Shown piece by piece: positions 35,664 through 45,826 of a stretch of DNA of 64,000 bases; positions within the stretch are counted from its first letter, which is position 1, and every line of letters starts with the position of its first letter. The notes below the pieces were generated by a model, which was not told the DNA's origin, ran no database searches, and was given only the letters and a program-made list of their open reading frames with translations. Source of the stretch: Gammaproteobacteria bacterium (GTDB taxonomy: Bacteria; Pseudomonadota; Gammaproteobacteria; JAKDMP01); assembly GCA_027018875.1 (NCBI GenBank), contig JALUYA010000009.1:1-64000 (forward strand), written 5' to 3'. A program made the translations under genes and the position numbers.

Positions 35664-36872
35664 TTACTTCACCTGGTGCTCGCGGCCACAATTGGGGCAA
35701 ATCACGGTATTCTTGGGGAAATCCGGCGGCGCCTTGAGTGTATTGCCGCAGGGACAGGCGATGAAGCGGTACCCCCGGGCGCGCCACAAGGCATCGGTGC
35801 TTGCCCGCACCCGTTCCCCATGGCTGGCCAGGGATGGTTCGGCGTGCGCCGGCAGCGGCATCGAGTCCGGCTGCCCGGGAGCGATGATCCCCAATCCCTT
35901 GACGCCGACGGTGCGCCCGGTGACTTGGCTAAATGCCGTCGCGTAGCCCGCAAACCCAGCCTCTCCCGCCATCGAGCGCAAGATCCGGACCCGCTCGGAG
36001 ATGGGCGGGTGGGTGCTGGTCAAATCCGCCAGTCCCCGCTTGGAAGGCTTGAGCGGATTGGCAATATACAATCCCGCCGTCGCCCGATTGGCCCGCGGTA
36101 GGGGCACGCTTGAGGAGGAGATCTTCTCCAATGCCCGCGCCAGAGCTTCCGGGTTACGGGTATAAAGCGCCGAGGATGCATCGGCCAGGTATTCGCGTCT
36201 TCGCGACAAGGCAAAGTAAAGCAATTGGGCGAAGATCGGTGCCAGAATCATTAAAGCCAGCGCTACCACGAGCAAAATCATCTGCCCCTGTCCACCGCCA
36301 TCGGAGGAGGTGCGCCGGCGCCCGCCCATACCCCCCAGAAAAACTCCATACACGCCCAGGTCCGCCAGCATCACGATCGCGCCCAGCATTACGGTGGCAA
36401 GCGTCATATAGAGAATATCCCGATTGGCCACATGGCCCATCTCATGGCCGATCACCCCCTGCAGCTCATCCCGGTTGAGGCGCTCCAGCAAGCCCGCGGT
36501 GACCGCGATCTTGGCATGTTCGGGATCCCGCCCGGTTGCAAAGGCATTCGCAGCATCGGCGTCGATAATATACACTTCGGGGGCCTTAGGCAGCCCCGCG
36601 GCAATAGTCATCTCCTCGACAATATTGAACAGCACCGGGTGGTCATCGTGTTTGATTCGGCGTGCGCCGCTGGCCTGGAGAATCATCGCGTCCCCGCCAT
36701 ACCACGAACCGATCCCAATAAAAAATGCAGCCACCAGCGCCAACCCGACCCCCGTGACCGGTGAGCCGAGAAACGCCCCGCCGAGTGCATAGCCGAGCCC
36801 TACCATGAGCGCCACCATCAGGATCATCAGCACCAGCGCCCGACGCCGGTTGGCGCGAATCAATTCAAACAT
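35664..36872 (-). CDS. M48-family membrane zinc protease (HtpX-like) with C-terminal zinc ribbon
   Basis: The 402-residue protein has two N-terminal spans, the catalytic GHEMGHVANRD (HExxH) and downstream RRREYLADASSALYTRNPEAL with the third zinc ligand, then two more spans, as in HtpX. An added C-terminal segment contains CPCGNTLKAPPDFPKNTVICPNCGRE, a four-cysteine zinc ribbon not found in E. coli HtpX. It degrades misfolded membrane proteins. LemA and a TFIIB-type zinc-ribbon gene lie upstream in the same direction. Confidence 0.92.
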   Translation of the reverse strand: MFELIRANRRRALVLMILMVALMVGLGYALGGAFLGSPVTGVGLALVAAFFIGIGSWYGGDAMILQASGARRIKHDDHPVLFNIVEEMTIAAGLPKAPEVYIIDADAANAFATGRDPEHAKIAVTAGLLERLNRDELQGVIGHEMGHVANRDILYMTLATVMLGAIVMLADLGVYGVFLGGMGGRRRTSSDGGGQGQMILLVVALALMILAPIFAQLLYFALSRRREYLADASSALYTRNPEALARALEKISSSSVPLPRANRATAGLYIANPLKPSKRGLADLTSTHPPISERVRILRSMAGEAGFAGYATAFSQVTGRTVGVKGLGIIAPGQPDSMPLPAHAEPSLASHGERVRASTDALWRARGYRFIACPCGNTLKAPPDFPKNTVICPNCGREHQVK

Positions 36873-37009
36873 ATTCCGCCCCCCTCACCCTTTTTCATAA
36901 TCCGCTGCCTAGCCCGAGGCCAACGCCCCGGCCCCGGCCTTGTCGAAACCCCGGGGTTGCCCCGCCCGCCGCGGTGTTCTCCGGCAACTCCCGGTCTCAA
37001 CCTTTGACC

Positions 37010-37588
37010 TCAAGAACCGCCTCCGCCGGGGAAGCTGACCTTGGGTACTTCACGTTCCGCCGGCGCCTCGATCTCGAAAGATTCAGACGGCTTGAAGTGG
37101 AACATACCGGCCATAAAATTAGAGGGAAACATCTGGATCTTGTTGTTGTAGTTCATCACCGAATCGTTGTAGAACTGACGGGCAAAGCTGATCCGATTCT
37201 CGGTCGAGGAGATCTCTTCCTGTAGCGCCAAAAAGTTCTGATTTGCCTTCAGATCCGGATAACTCTCCGCTACCGCAAACAAGGATCGCAGTGTTTGCGT
37301 CAGCATGTTTTCCGCCTTTGCCTGCTCGGCGACGGATCCTCCTGACAGATTGATCGCCTGCTGGCGGGCGGCGGTCACGCTTTCGAGCGTCTGGCGCTCA
37401 TGGCGCATATATCCCTTGACCGTCTCCACCAGGTTAGGAATCAGATCATGGCGTCGCTTGAGCTGAACATCAATCTGTGCCCAGGCATTTTTTACCTGGT
37501 TCCGTAGTTTCACCAACGCGTTGTACATGCCGATCATCATTAGAATCAGCAGTACGACGACGCCTATACCTATCCACCCACCGATCAT
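37010..37588 (-). CDS. LemA-family protein
   Basis: The 192-residue protein has one N-terminal membrane span ([64 protein letters not shown]). The helical LemA core follows with [38 protein letters not shown]. LemA often accompanies M48 proteases. The ATG overlaps the stop of the zinc-ribbon gene by 4 nt (ATGA), and the M48 protease follows after 137 nt. Confidence 0.93.
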   Translation of the reverse strand: MIGGWIGIGVVVLLILMMIGMYNALVKLRNQVKNAWAQIDVQLKRRHDLIPNLVETVKGYMRHERQTLESVTAARQQAINLSGGSVAEQAKAENMLTQTLRSLFAVAESYPDLKANQNFLALQEEISSTENRISFARQFYNDSVMNYNNKIQMFPSNFMAGMFHFKPSESFEIEAPAEREVPKVSFPGGGGS

Positions 37589-37998
37589 GGTTTTTTCTCC
37601 TCATTAAGCGACGGCCGGAAAATCCGCCCTAAAAACGCATGAACACGGTGCTCGGCTGTATCGCCGGGTACCAGCCCCTGCAAAAAAATACCCAGTTCGC
37701 CAGCATCGAACCATATCCCATGCTCCGAACAACGGTCGATCAAAACCATTTGATCCCCACCGATCCGGCGCTTATTCATTTTCCGCCGACAGCGGGGACA
37801 ATGCCGAAGTTTCTCGGTACCCGGACTCGCCGGTATTCCGCCCAGCGCCGCGGGATCCGGCATCGCGTGCAGCTGTTCGGCGAGCAACTCCAATTCTCCG
37901 GCATCGAACCATACGCCGCGGCAGACAGCGCACCAGTCGAGTTCGATGCCGTCGCGTTCAATGACAAGCAATACTTCGCTACAGGCGGGACATTTCAT
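37585..37998 (-). CDS. Double zinc-ribbon protein (zf-TFIIB type)
   Basis: The start at 37998 ([11 protein letters not shown]) gives 137 residues with two zf-TFIIB units: CPAC ... [19 protein letters not shown] and [12 protein letters not shown] ... [19 protein letters not shown]. The second unit has Cys-x3-Gly-type replacement (CSEHG) at its second knuckle. Such proteins are small cytoplasmic metal-binding proteins of unknown role. It is 10 nt downstream of hutU and overlaps lemA by 4 nt. Confidence 0.85.
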   Translation of the reverse strand: MKCPACSEVLLVIERDGIELDWCAVCRGVWFDAGELELLAEQLHAMPDPAALGGIPASPGTEKLRHCPRCRRKMNKRRIGGDQMVLIDRCSEHGIWFDAGELGIFLQGLVPGDTAEHRVHAFLGRIFRPSLNEEKKP

Positions 37999-38008
37999 CG
38001 CGGTGAAC

Positions 38009-39670
38009 TCAATCCACCATGGGTAAATCGAGGCCGCGGGCCCGCGCCGTCTCGATCGCCCGGGGATAACCGGCATCGGCATGGCGCATCACTCCGGTTC
38101 CCGGATCGTTGACAAGCACCCGCGCCAGGGCCCGCTCGGCCCGGTCGCTGCCGTCGGCCACAATCACCACTCCCGCGTGCAACGCATACCCCATGCCGAC
38201 CCCACCACCGTGATGAAAGCTCACCCATGAGGCACCGCTGGCGGTGTTGAGCAAGGCATTCAGAATCGGCCAGTCGGCCACGGCATCGGAGCCGTCGCGC
38301 ATCGCCTCGGTCTCACGGTAAGGCGATGCAACCGAGCCCCCGTCTAGATGATCCCGCCCGATCACGATCGGGGCCTTAAGCTCCCCCTTGCGCACCATCT
38401 CGTTGAAGGCGAGCCCGAGCCGGTCGCGTTCGCGATACCCGAGCCAGCAGATACGGCAAGGCAGGCCCTGGAAATGAATCCGCTCGTGGGCCATATCAAG
38501 CCAGTTATGCAGATGCCGGTCATCGGGAAACAGGGCCTTGGCCTTGGCATCGGTGCGATAGATATCCTCGGGATCTCCCGACAGCGCCGCCCAGCGGAAG
38601 GGCCCCTTGCCTTCACAGAACAGCATGCGCATATAGAGCGGTACGAACCCCTTGAAATCAAAGGCATTTTCCACCCCGGCCTTGCGAGCCATGGCGCGGA
38701 TGTTGTTGCCATAATCGAAGGTCGGAATCCCCCGGGCATGAAACCCGAGCATTGCCCGTACGTGACGGGCAATGGAGCGCATCGCCAGGTCGGTGTATTT
38801 TTGTGGATCGGAGGCACGCAGACTTGCCGCCCGGGTAACGTCATAACCGACCGGGATGTAACCGTTCAACGGATCATGCGCCGATGTCTGGTCGGTGACC
38901 AGGTCCGGCTGCATCTCACCCGCCCCGATCTCCTCGAACATTTCGGCGGCATTGCCGAGCACCCCGACGGAGACGGCCTCTCCCCGGCCACAGGCATCAC
39001 GAATTATGTCCAGGGCTTGCGGCAAGGAGTCGGCACGCCGGTCAAGATACCCGCTCGCCAGGCGTTTTTCGATCCGCGCCGGATCCACCTCGACGGCAAG
39101 ACAGCAAAGCCCCGCAAACACGGCGGCAAGGGGTTGCGCGGCCCCCATGCCGCCCAGGCCGCCGGTGAGCAGCCAGCGCCCCCGCGCCTCGCCGCCATAG
39201 TGGCGGCGCACCGCCTCGGCAAAGGTCTCGTAGGTGCCCTGAACGATTCCCTGCGAGCCGATGTAGATCCACGATCCCGCGGTCATCTGCCCGAACATCA
39301 TCAATCCCTTGCGATCCAGTTCAAAAAAGTGTCCCCAGGTGGCCCACTTCGGCACCAGATTGGAATTGGCGATCAGCACCCGGGGGGCATCCTCGCGGGT
39401 GCGAAACACGCCGACCGGTTTGCCCGACTGGATCAACAATGTCTCGTCGTTCTCGAGTCGCTTCAGGGTGGCCACGATGGCGTCAAAGGACTCCCAGTCC
39501 CGCGCCGCGCGGCCAATACCACCGTAAACCACGAGTTCGTGGGGATTCTCACCTACCTCGGGATCGAGGTTGTTGTGCAGCATCCGCAGCGCGGCCTCCT
39601 GCACCCAACCCTTACAGGATAAATCCGGCCCCGTCGGGGCCCGCAACTCGACATCACGAAAACGTGTCAT
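38009..39670 (-). CDS. hutU: Urocanate hydratase
   Basis: HutU adds water to urocanate using tightly bound NAD+, the second step of histidine breakdown. The 553-residue length and blocks [84 protein letters not shown] and the active-site [13 protein letters not shown] are diagnostic. The ATG has AGGAG upstream. No hutH, hutI or hutG is nearby. Instead the gene heads a tight run with the zinc-ribbon, lemA and M48 protease genes. Confidence 0.97.
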   Translation of the reverse strand: MTRFRDVELRAPTGPDLSCKGWVQEAALRMLHNNLDPEVGENPHELVVYGGIGRAARDWESFDAIVATLKRLENDETLLIQSGKPVGVFRTREDAPRVLIANSNLVPKWATWGHFFELDRKGLMMFGQMTAGSWIYIGSQGIVQGTYETFAEAVRRHYGGEARGRWLLTGGLGGMGAAQPLAAVFAGLCCLAVEVDPARIEKRLASGYLDRRADSLPQALDIIRDACGRGEAVSVGVLGNAAEMFEEIGAGEMQPDLVTDQTSAHDPLNGYIPVGYDVTRAASLRASDPQKYTDLAMRSIARHVRAMLGFHARGIPTFDYGNNIRAMARKAGVENAFDFKGFVPLYMRMLFCEGKGPFRWAALSGDPEDIYRTDAKAKALFPDDRHLHNWLDMAHERIHFQGLPCRICWLGYRERDRLGLAFNEMVRKGELKAPIVIGRDHLDGGSVASPYRETEAMRDGSDAVADWPILNALLNTASGASWVSFHHGGGVGMGYALHAGVVIVADGSDRAERALARVLVNDPGTGVMRHADAGYPRAIETARARGLDLPMVD

Positions 39671-40311
39671 TGTTCATCTCCTTGGATGCTATACCGAACC
39701 GTTGTGGGTTACGGGAAATAAAGCACGCCGCGGCGGTACCACTCCAATCGAATCACCACGGTACTTGCTCTGTTTGCCTCCGCACCCATCAGCCCCGGCC
39801 AATTTCGAAACGCGCCCACCGCGATGCGCGTGCCAACCTTGCAGAATCATATCGCGCGCCCGACCGGAACGCTGCTCCAGCCGCCGGGTGCGCCTTGAGC
39901 CAGCCGTCACCTTACCGATACCCGCGCCAGAAGCGCAACCCCCATCGTGCATCCAGCGGCACCTGGGCCTAAGACCTGCTCTGACCGTGCAAGGGACAGC
40001 CGATCTGATGCGCACGGCACCGAAAACAAGGAGTTCGCATTCTCCCGAAACCGTGTTTCGCGATGCGCGCGCAGTACCCCCCGATTTGCCGCGATCTATT
40101 GGAAACCGCGAAAATCTGTTATTTTTATAAAAAATGACCTGGCAGATTGCTAAATCGACAGCCTGGGGATTACAAGCGACGGAGACCACCGCGAATCGCG
40201 GATCCGTTCATTTTGCCCGAGGGCAATAGCATAATTCCCGGGCCGGATCCGGCCCCTGGGCAGCCCGGGGATCCAGGATATCGATTCCGATCGCCACGGA
40301 TACGGGACGAA
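39671..40311 (+). other. Intergenic region ahead of the Mo-oxidoreductase/desulfurase fusion
   Basis: About 640 bases with divergent genes at each end. An AT-rich block at 40112-40140 (ctgttatttttataaaaaatg) stands out and is the best candidate for the fusion gene promoter. The minus-strand ORF at 39689-40189 has no ribosome site and no recognisable content. The TTG-initiated 5' extension of the fusion ORF (40147 on) is Pro/Arg-rich and unlikely to be translated. Confidence 0.5.
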
Positions 40312-43300
40312 ATGATGGACAAAGAAGATGGTATGGAAACCCGGCGCGGCATTTGCGGCATCTGCCCGGCGGGCTGTTGGGTCAAGGTAGGCCTGCGCCA
40401 CGGTAGGCTGGAGACGATAGCCGCCGATGAGGGTCACCCGCTGGGGATGATCTGCCGCCGCGGGCAACACGCCGCGGAAATCATCTATTCCGAAAACCGC
40501 CTGCGTTATCCGCAAAGGCGCGTCGGCTCCAAGGGTGGTTTCAAGTTTAAGCGTATCAGTTGGGATGAAGCCTATGCTCATATCGTCCAGCGCCTGAACG
40601 CCATCAAGGCCGAATCCGGATCCGAGGCCCTGGCCGTGTACACCGGGCGCGGGGCCTTCGAGCTTTCCCTGTGTGACATCTTCCAACCCAAGGGCGTGGC
40701 CGTGTCCTCGGCCTCCAGCGTGCTGTTTCCCTTCGGTTCGCCCAACACCATGGGCGTAGGGGCGCTGTGTTATGTCTCCTTCGCCATGATGGCGCCGCAC
40801 CTCACCATGGGCCGCATGCTGATCAATATGTTTGCCGACATGGAGAACGCGCAGCTGCTGGTGGTCTGGGGAACCAACCCGGCTACCGATTCGCCGCCGC
40901 TGGACATGCAGCGCTTGGAACAAGCGCGAAAACGGGGCGCCGAGATCGTGGTTATCGATCCGCGGCGCACCGAGACGGTGCAGCGCTGCGCGGCCGAATG
41001 GATCCCTCTCCGGCCGGGTACCGACGGGGCGCTGGCCCTGGGGCTGATTCAAGTGATGCTGGAAGAAGAACTGTACGACGAGCACTTCGCCGAGAATTGG
41101 ACCCTGGGCTTCGACGAGTTGGCACAATATGCGCAGCACTTCCGTCCCGAAGTGGTGGAGTCGATCACCGGCGTGGCAGCGGCCACGGTTCGCCGCCTGG
41201 CCCGGCGCATCTGCACCGCTACCGGTGCGGCACCGGTGATGTATACCGGGCTGGAGTATTCCAACTCCGGCATCCAGGCCATCCGTGCGGTGTTCACCTT
41301 GTGGGCCCTGGCGGGCCAACTGGATGTGCCGGGCGGCTTAGGGCTGGCCATGCAGGGCTCCCATTTCCCCATCAATCGCTCGGGGCATCTAGCCAATCCC
41401 GATCTGTCCCGGGCCGTCGCCCGCGACCGTTTCCCCCTCTATAGCAAATACCGCGGTGAATCCCACGCCAGCGGGTTGGTGGACGCGGTGCTGCATCACC
41501 AGCCCTACGCCATCCGTGGCCTCATTGTCCACGGCGCCTCGGTACTCACCTCCTGGCCGGAGACACCGCGCTGGCGCGAAACCCTGGCCAAACTGGATTT
41601 CCTGGTGTGTATCGACCGCCAACTCACCGCCGATGCGGCCTACGCAGACATCGTGCTGCCGGCCACTACCCTATTCGAAATTAATTCCTATATGACCTAT
41701 GGCCCCATCTTCCGCCTGCGTGAACGCCTTGTCGAGCCCGTGGGAGAGGCCCGCAATGATTACCTGATCATGGCCGAGCTTGCGGCGCGGCTTGGCTATG
41801 GCGAAGCCTATCCGCAATCGGAAGAAGCCTTGCTAAGGCACGTACTGAAAGGTTCTGGTTTCAGCCTCGACCAGGTACGCCGGCGAGGTGGAACCGTCAA
41901 GATTCCCACGCCCATGATGGAATACAAGAAATGGGAGAAGGGGGGGCTGCGCCCGGACGGGACGCCCGGTTTCGACACGCCCTCGGGCAAGTTCGAAATC
42001 CACTCTACCATCCTCGCGGACTACGGCTATGAGCCTCTGCCCAAGTACACGGAACCGGTGGAAGGTCCACTGGCACGCCCGGACCTGGCGCGGGCCTTCC
42101 CGCTGGTGTTCAACTCCGGCGCTAGGCCGCAGACCGATTTCCGTTCCCAGCACCACGGCATCTCGGGGCTGGCCCGGGACAATCCCGAACCCACGGTGGA
42201 GATCAACCGCGTGGATGCCGAGGCCCGAGGCATCCATAGTGGTGACAAGGTGGAGCTGCGCACGCCCCGCGGCACGGTCCGTTTCCGCGCCCGGGTAACG
42301 GACGATATCGTTGCGGGCGCGGTGGAGGCCAACATGGGCGGCGGCGGACCCGTGGGTCCCGAGGCCTGGCGCGAAACCAACGTCAACGAACTAACGGACC
42401 TGGGAAACCACGATGAAATCTCTGGCTTTCCGGTATATAAGGCCTTGCTTTGCGAGGTGCTCAAGGTGGCGCCGGGCACCGCGGTCGGGGGCCGTCCCGA
42501 AGAGGTCCCGGAGATTTGTGGCGCACAATGGCGGCGGTCGAAGAAGGCCGAGCCCCGGCGACGTATCTACCTGGACAACAATGCCACCACAGCCCTGGAT
42601 CCGGGAGTCCGCCTCGCCATGGCACCTTATTTGGAGGCGGGGTATGGCAATCCCTCCAGCATCCACGATACCGGCAGGCAGGCGCAGGAGGGACTGGAGC
42701 AGGCCCGCCGCCGGGTGGCACGGCTGATTAACGCCAAACCGCGGCGGGTGATCTTCACCGGCGGCGGTTCGGAAGCGGATAACCTGGCCCTTAAAGGGGT
42801 GGCCTTCGCCGCCCAGGGCCGGGGGCGGCACATCATTACCACCCAGGTGGAACACCCGGCGGTGCTGGGCGCATGTCGCTTTCTCCAAGGCCGAGGTTTC
42901 CGCGTCACCTACCTGGAAGTGGACGCCACGGGCCGACTCGCCCCCGACACCTTGGAGAAGGCGTTAAGCGATGACACGCTGCTCGTCTCGGTGATGGCGG
43001 CCAACAACGAAACCGGAACGATCTTTCCCATCAGGGCATTGTGTCGCCTGGCTCATGCCCGCGGCGCCCTGTTTCACACCGATGCGGTGCAGGCCGCCGG
43101 AAAGATTCCAATCGACGTGGAAGACTGGGGCGTGGATCTGTTGACCCTATCCGGGCACAAGTTCCACGGACCCAAGGGCGTGGGCGTGCTCTATATGCGC
43201 AAGGGAGTGTTACTGGAGCCGTTGGTACATGGTGGCAAACAGGAGCGCGGTCTGCGGGCGGGAACCGAAAACGTGGCCGCCATAGTCGGCCTGGGCGCGG

Positions 43301-43716
43301 CCACGGAAAAGGCCCTGAACGATCTTGCCGACATGCACCGGGTGCAGGTTCTGCGCGATCGGATGCAAAGCGGTATCGAGGCGCTGATTCCTGATGCGCG
43401 CCTGAACGGCCATCCGCAAGCGCGTTTACCCAACACCCTCAACATGACTTTGCCGGCGCTACGCGGCGAGTCGCTGGTGGTGGCCCTGGACCAGAAGGGA
43501 ATCGCCTTGTCGTCCGGCTCGGCCTGCAAATCCGGCTCCCCCGATCCCTCCCACGCGCTCATGGCCATGGGGATGAGTGCCGAGGATGCGCACTGCGCGA
43601 TTCGGGTGTCACTCTCCCACTTAACCACGGAAGAAGAGATAGATCGAACGTTACAGGCCCTGGCCGAGGTACTGGAGGAGATGGAAACCACGGTACGATT
43701 TCTTCCCTGCAAGTAG
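40312..43716 (+). CDS. Fusion of molybdopterin oxidoreductase and NifS/IscS-type cysteine desulfurase
   Basis: Read from the ATG at 40312, the protein has 1134 residues and two complete domains. Residues about 10-740 form a DMSO-reductase-family Mo/W-bisPGD enzyme. It has a [4Fe-4S] motif C15-x2-C18-x3-C22-x25-C48, WGTNPATDSPPLDMQ, and a likely Mo ligand Cys153 (GVGALCYVSF). Residues about 752-1134 are a class I cysteine desulfurase: YLDNNATTALDP, GGGSEADNLALKG, TDAVQAAGKIP, PLP Lys950 (SGHKFHGPKG), and catalytic Cys1072 in SSGSACKSGSPDPSH. There is no signal peptide, so it is cytoplasmic. In E. coli IscS with FdhD supplies the sulfido ligand of formate dehydrogenase. A built-in sulfur donor for the Mo site is the obvious but unproven reading. 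Confidence 0.95.
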   Translation: MMDKEDGMETRRGICGICPAGCWVKVGLRHGRLETIAADEGHPLGMICRRGQHAAEIIYSENRLRYPQRRVGSKGGFKFKRISWDEAYAHIVQRLNAIKAESGSEALAVYTGRGAFELSLCDIFQPKGVAVSSASSVLFPFGSPNTMGVGALCYVSFAMMAPHLTMGRMLINMFADMENAQLLVVWGTNPATDSPPLDMQRLEQARKRGAEIVVIDPRRTETVQRCAAEWIPLRPGTDGALALGLIQVMLEEELYDEHFAENWTLGFDELAQYAQHFRPEVVESITGVAAATVRRLARRICTATGAAPVMYTGLEYSNSGIQAIRAVFTLWALAGQLDVPGGLGLAMQGSHFPINRSGHLANPDLSRAVARDRFPLYSKYRGESHASGLVDAVLHHQPYAIRGLIVHGASVLTSWPETPRWRETLAKLDFLVCIDRQLTADAAYADIVLPATTLFEINSYMTYGPIFRLRERLVEPVGEARNDYLIMAELAARLGYGEAYPQSEEALLRHVLKGSGFSLDQVRRRGGTVKIPTPMMEYKKWEKGGLRPDGTPGFDTPSGKFEIHSTILADYGYEPLPKYTEPVEGPLARPDLARAFPLVFNSGARPQTDFRSQHHGISGLARDNPEPTVEINRVDAEARGIHSGDKVELRTPRGTVRFRARVTDDIVAGAVEANMGGGGPVGPEAWRETNVNELTDLGNHDEISGFPVYKALLCEVLKVAPGTAVGGRPEEVPEICGAQWRRSKKAEPRRRIYLDNNATTALDPGVRLAMAPYLEAGYGNPSSIHDTGRQAQEGLEQARRRVARLINAKPRRVIFTGGGSEADNLALKGVAFAAQGRGRHIITTQVEHPAVLGACRFLQGRGFRVTYLEVDATGRLAPDTLEKALSDDTLLVSVMAANNETGTIFPIRALCRLAHARGALFHTDAVQAAGKIPIDVEDWGVDLLTLSGHKFHGPKGVGVLYMRKGVLLEPLVHGGKQERGLRAGTENVAAIVGLGAATEKALNDLADMHRVQVLRDRMQSGIEALIPDARLNGHPQARLPNTLNMTLPALRGESLVVALDQKGIALSSGSACKSGSPDPSHALMAMGMSAEDAHCAIRVSLSHLTTEEEIDRTLQALAEVLEEMETTVRFLPCK

Positions 43717-43790
43717 CCGCCCAGGCGGTTGGCATCGGAAAACCAAGTTTTTCCCGCCGCTGGTCCCCATAACGCAATTGAACGATGACT

Positions 43791-44636
43791 TTACTGCCTC
43801 ACGCAGGATCGCCCGGGCGCCACTTCATCCCCTGTGGCAAGGGTGGCGTCGCGCATAGACCGCAGCCAATCCTGCATTGCAGAGATGCCGAGTTCACCCG
43901 CTTCCAGTTCCCGGAGTCGGGTAACCACCGCCGAACCCGAGATGACTCCCGCCGCCCCGGCGGCAATCCCTCCGGCCACCTGCTCCGGGTTGGAAATCCC
44001 GAACCCCAGGACAGGGGGAGCCGCTCCGCGGCGGGCCAAAGCTTGGAGCCATTCGCGCACCGCCCGTCCCGCCCCCTGCTCGGCGCCGGTCACCCCGCTG
44101 CGCGTCAAGACATAGGTATATCCATCGCCCAGTCTGGCGATACGCTCCAGGGCCGCACCCGGGGCATTGGGCGGGGCGATGAATACCGGCGAAATACCGG
44201 CCCGACGGGCCGCCGCGGCGAACGGCTCCCCCTCCTCGCTCGGAACATCGGCTACCAATACCGAATCCACTCCGGCCTTGGCGGCCGCGGTATAGAAGGC
44301 ATCGACACCTCGGCGCACCACAAGATTGGCGTAAACCAGAAGCCCGATAGGCAAATCCGGGTGCCCTCGACGCAGCCCCGCGCACAGATCGAAGCCTCGG
44401 CGCACGGTAGTCCCCGCAGCCAGAGCCTCGGCGCCGGCCCGTTGTAGCGTCGGGCCGTCGGCGACGGGGTCGGAAAACGGCATGCCCAGCTCCAGCGCAT
44501 CCGCCTGTGCCGCCAACAGTTCAAGATGCCCGATACAGCTCCGCGGATCCGGAAATCCAAGTACGGTAAACGGAATGAAAGCACCACGGCCGGAACGCGA
44601 CAGCGCGGCAAAACATTCCCGGTAGCGACGAGTCAT
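43791..44636 (-). CDS. trpA: Tryptophan synthase alpha chain
   Basis: TrpA cleaves indole-3-glycerol phosphate to indole, which is channelled to TrpB. The 281-residue TIM barrel keeps [34 protein letters not shown] (catalytic Glu, Asp), [11 protein letters not shown] and [28 protein letters not shown] (phosphate site). It is the last gene of the aro-trp operon; its ATG overlaps the trpB stop by 4 nt. It is convergent with the Mo/desulfurase fusion gene, 74 nt apart. Confidence 0.97.
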   Translation of the reverse strand: MTRRYRECFAALSRSGRGAFIPFTVLGFPDPRSCIGHLELLAAQADALELGMPFSDPVADGPTLQRAGAEALAAGTTVRRGFDLCAGLRRGHPDLPIGLLVYANLVVRRGVDAFYTAAAKAGVDSVLVADVPSEEGEPFAAAARRAGISPVFIAPPNAPGAALERIARLGDGYTYVLTRSGVTGAEQGAGRAVREWLQALARRGAAPPVLGFGISNPEQVAGGIAAGAAGVISGSAVVTRLRELEAGELGISAMQDWLRSMRDATLATGDEVAPGRSCVRQ

Positions 44637-45826
44637 GGCTTGACCCCTCCCAGCAAGCCTCGCACATGGGTCAAATCCTTATCTCCCCGTCCTGACAATC
44701 CGACCAGGATCACGGTTTCACGCTTTACCCGCCGTGCCTCTTCCAAGGCCCATGCCAGGGCATGGGCCGACTCCAGCGCCGGAATAATCCCCTCTTCGCG
44801 CGACAAGGCCTGAAATGCGTCCAGGGCGGCGGCATCCTTGACGGGTACATATTCGGCGCGGCCAAGCTCTGCAAGGTAGACATGTTCGGGACCAACGCCC
44901 GGATAATCCAGCCCCGCCGAGATCGAGTACGATTCCAGAATCTGCCCGTCATTATTCTGCATGACATGGGTGCAGGCCCCGTGCAGTATCCCCGGAGAAC
45001 CCGCCGAAATGGTGGCACCGTGGCGCCCCGTCTCGACCCCCTCGCCGCCCGGTTCGGCACCGACGAGACGTACGGATTCATCGTCGATAAAATCGGCAAA
45101 CAGTCCAATGGCATTCGACCCGCCGCCGACACAGGCGACCGCCACGTCGGGCAGCCGCCCTTCGCATTCCAGAATTTGGGCCCGGGCCTCCCGCCCGATG
45201 ACCCGCTGAAACTCTCTGACCAAGGTCGGAAACGGATGCGGCCCGGCGGCGGTTCCCAAAAGGTAGTGTGTGTCGGCATAACTGGATGCCCAGTCGCGCA
45301 AGGCTTCGTTGATGGCATCTTTCAGCGTGCCGCTGCCGTTTTCGACCGCCACCACTTCGGCACCGAGCAATTCCATGCGGAAAACATTCGGTTGCTGGCG
45401 CTCACAGTCACGCACCCCCATGTACACTCGCACGGGAATTTTCATGAGGGCTCCCGCCAGCGCGGTAGCCACCCCGTGCTGCCCGGCACCGGTTTCGGCA
45501 ATGATTCGGCGCTTCCCCATGCGCTTGGCCAGCAACGCCTGGGCCAGCACCTGGTTGGTCTTGTGGGCCCCGCCATGGAGCAGGTCTTCACGCTTTAGGT
45601 AGATCCGCGCCGGGGTCTGCGCGACCAAGTTGCGGCACCGGGTAAGCGGCGTCGGTCGGCCCGCATAATCCCGCAGCAGCTCGTTCAGCTCGACCTGGAA
45701 TTGGGTATCGGTACGGGCCGACTCGAAGGCGGCCTCGAGTTCCACGAGTGGAGGCACCAAAAGTTCCGGCACGTAACGCCCCCCCCAGCACCCAAAACGC
45801 CCGGGCTTGGTTTCACTTGTCTCCAT
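44633..45826 (-). CDS. trpB: Tryptophan synthase beta chain
   Basis: TrpB is the PLP enzyme that condenses indole with serine. The 397-residue product has [47 protein letters not shown] (the PLP Lys is in HKTN), [30 protein letters not shown] and [13 protein letters not shown]. It overlaps trpA by 4 nt and trpCF by 14 nt. Confidence 0.98.
   Translation of the reverse strand: METSETKPGRFGCWGGRYVPELLVPPLVELEAAFESARTDTQFQVELNELLRDYAGRPTPLTRCRNLVAQTPARIYLKREDLLHGGAHKTNQVLAQALLAKRMGKRRIIAETGAGQHGVATALAGALMKIPVRVYMGVRDCERQQPNVFRMELLGAEVVAVENGSGTLKDAINEALRDWASSYADTHYLLGTAAGPHPFPTLVREFQRVIGREARAQILECEGRLPDVAVACVGGGSNAIGLFADFIDDESVRLVGAEPGGEGVETGRHGATISAGSPGILHGACTHVMQNNDGQILESYSISAGLDYPGVGPEHVYLAELGRAEYVPVKDAAALDAFQALSREEGIIPALESAHALAWALEEARRVKRETVILVGLSGRGDKDLTHVRGLLGGVKP

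Noticed and set aside
38348-39622. 424-residue plus-strand ORF
   Set aside because: It is the exact antisense shadow of hutU, whose product matches urocanase throughout. High GC third positions create long open antisense frames.
39689-40189. Minus-strand ORF of 166 residues upstream of hutU
   Set aside because: No ribosome site, Arg/Gly-rich composition typical of random GC-rich frames, and no recognised motif.
40147-40311. TTG-initiated N-terminal extension of the Mo/desulfurase fusion
   Set aside because: No ribosome site; Pro/Arg-rich sequence unlike the family. RRRPP is not followed by a hydrophobic stretch, so it is not a twin-arginine signal.
40150-41319. 389-residue minus-strand ORF
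   Set aside because: Antisense to the molybdopterin domain of the fusion gene; no domain and no ribosome site.
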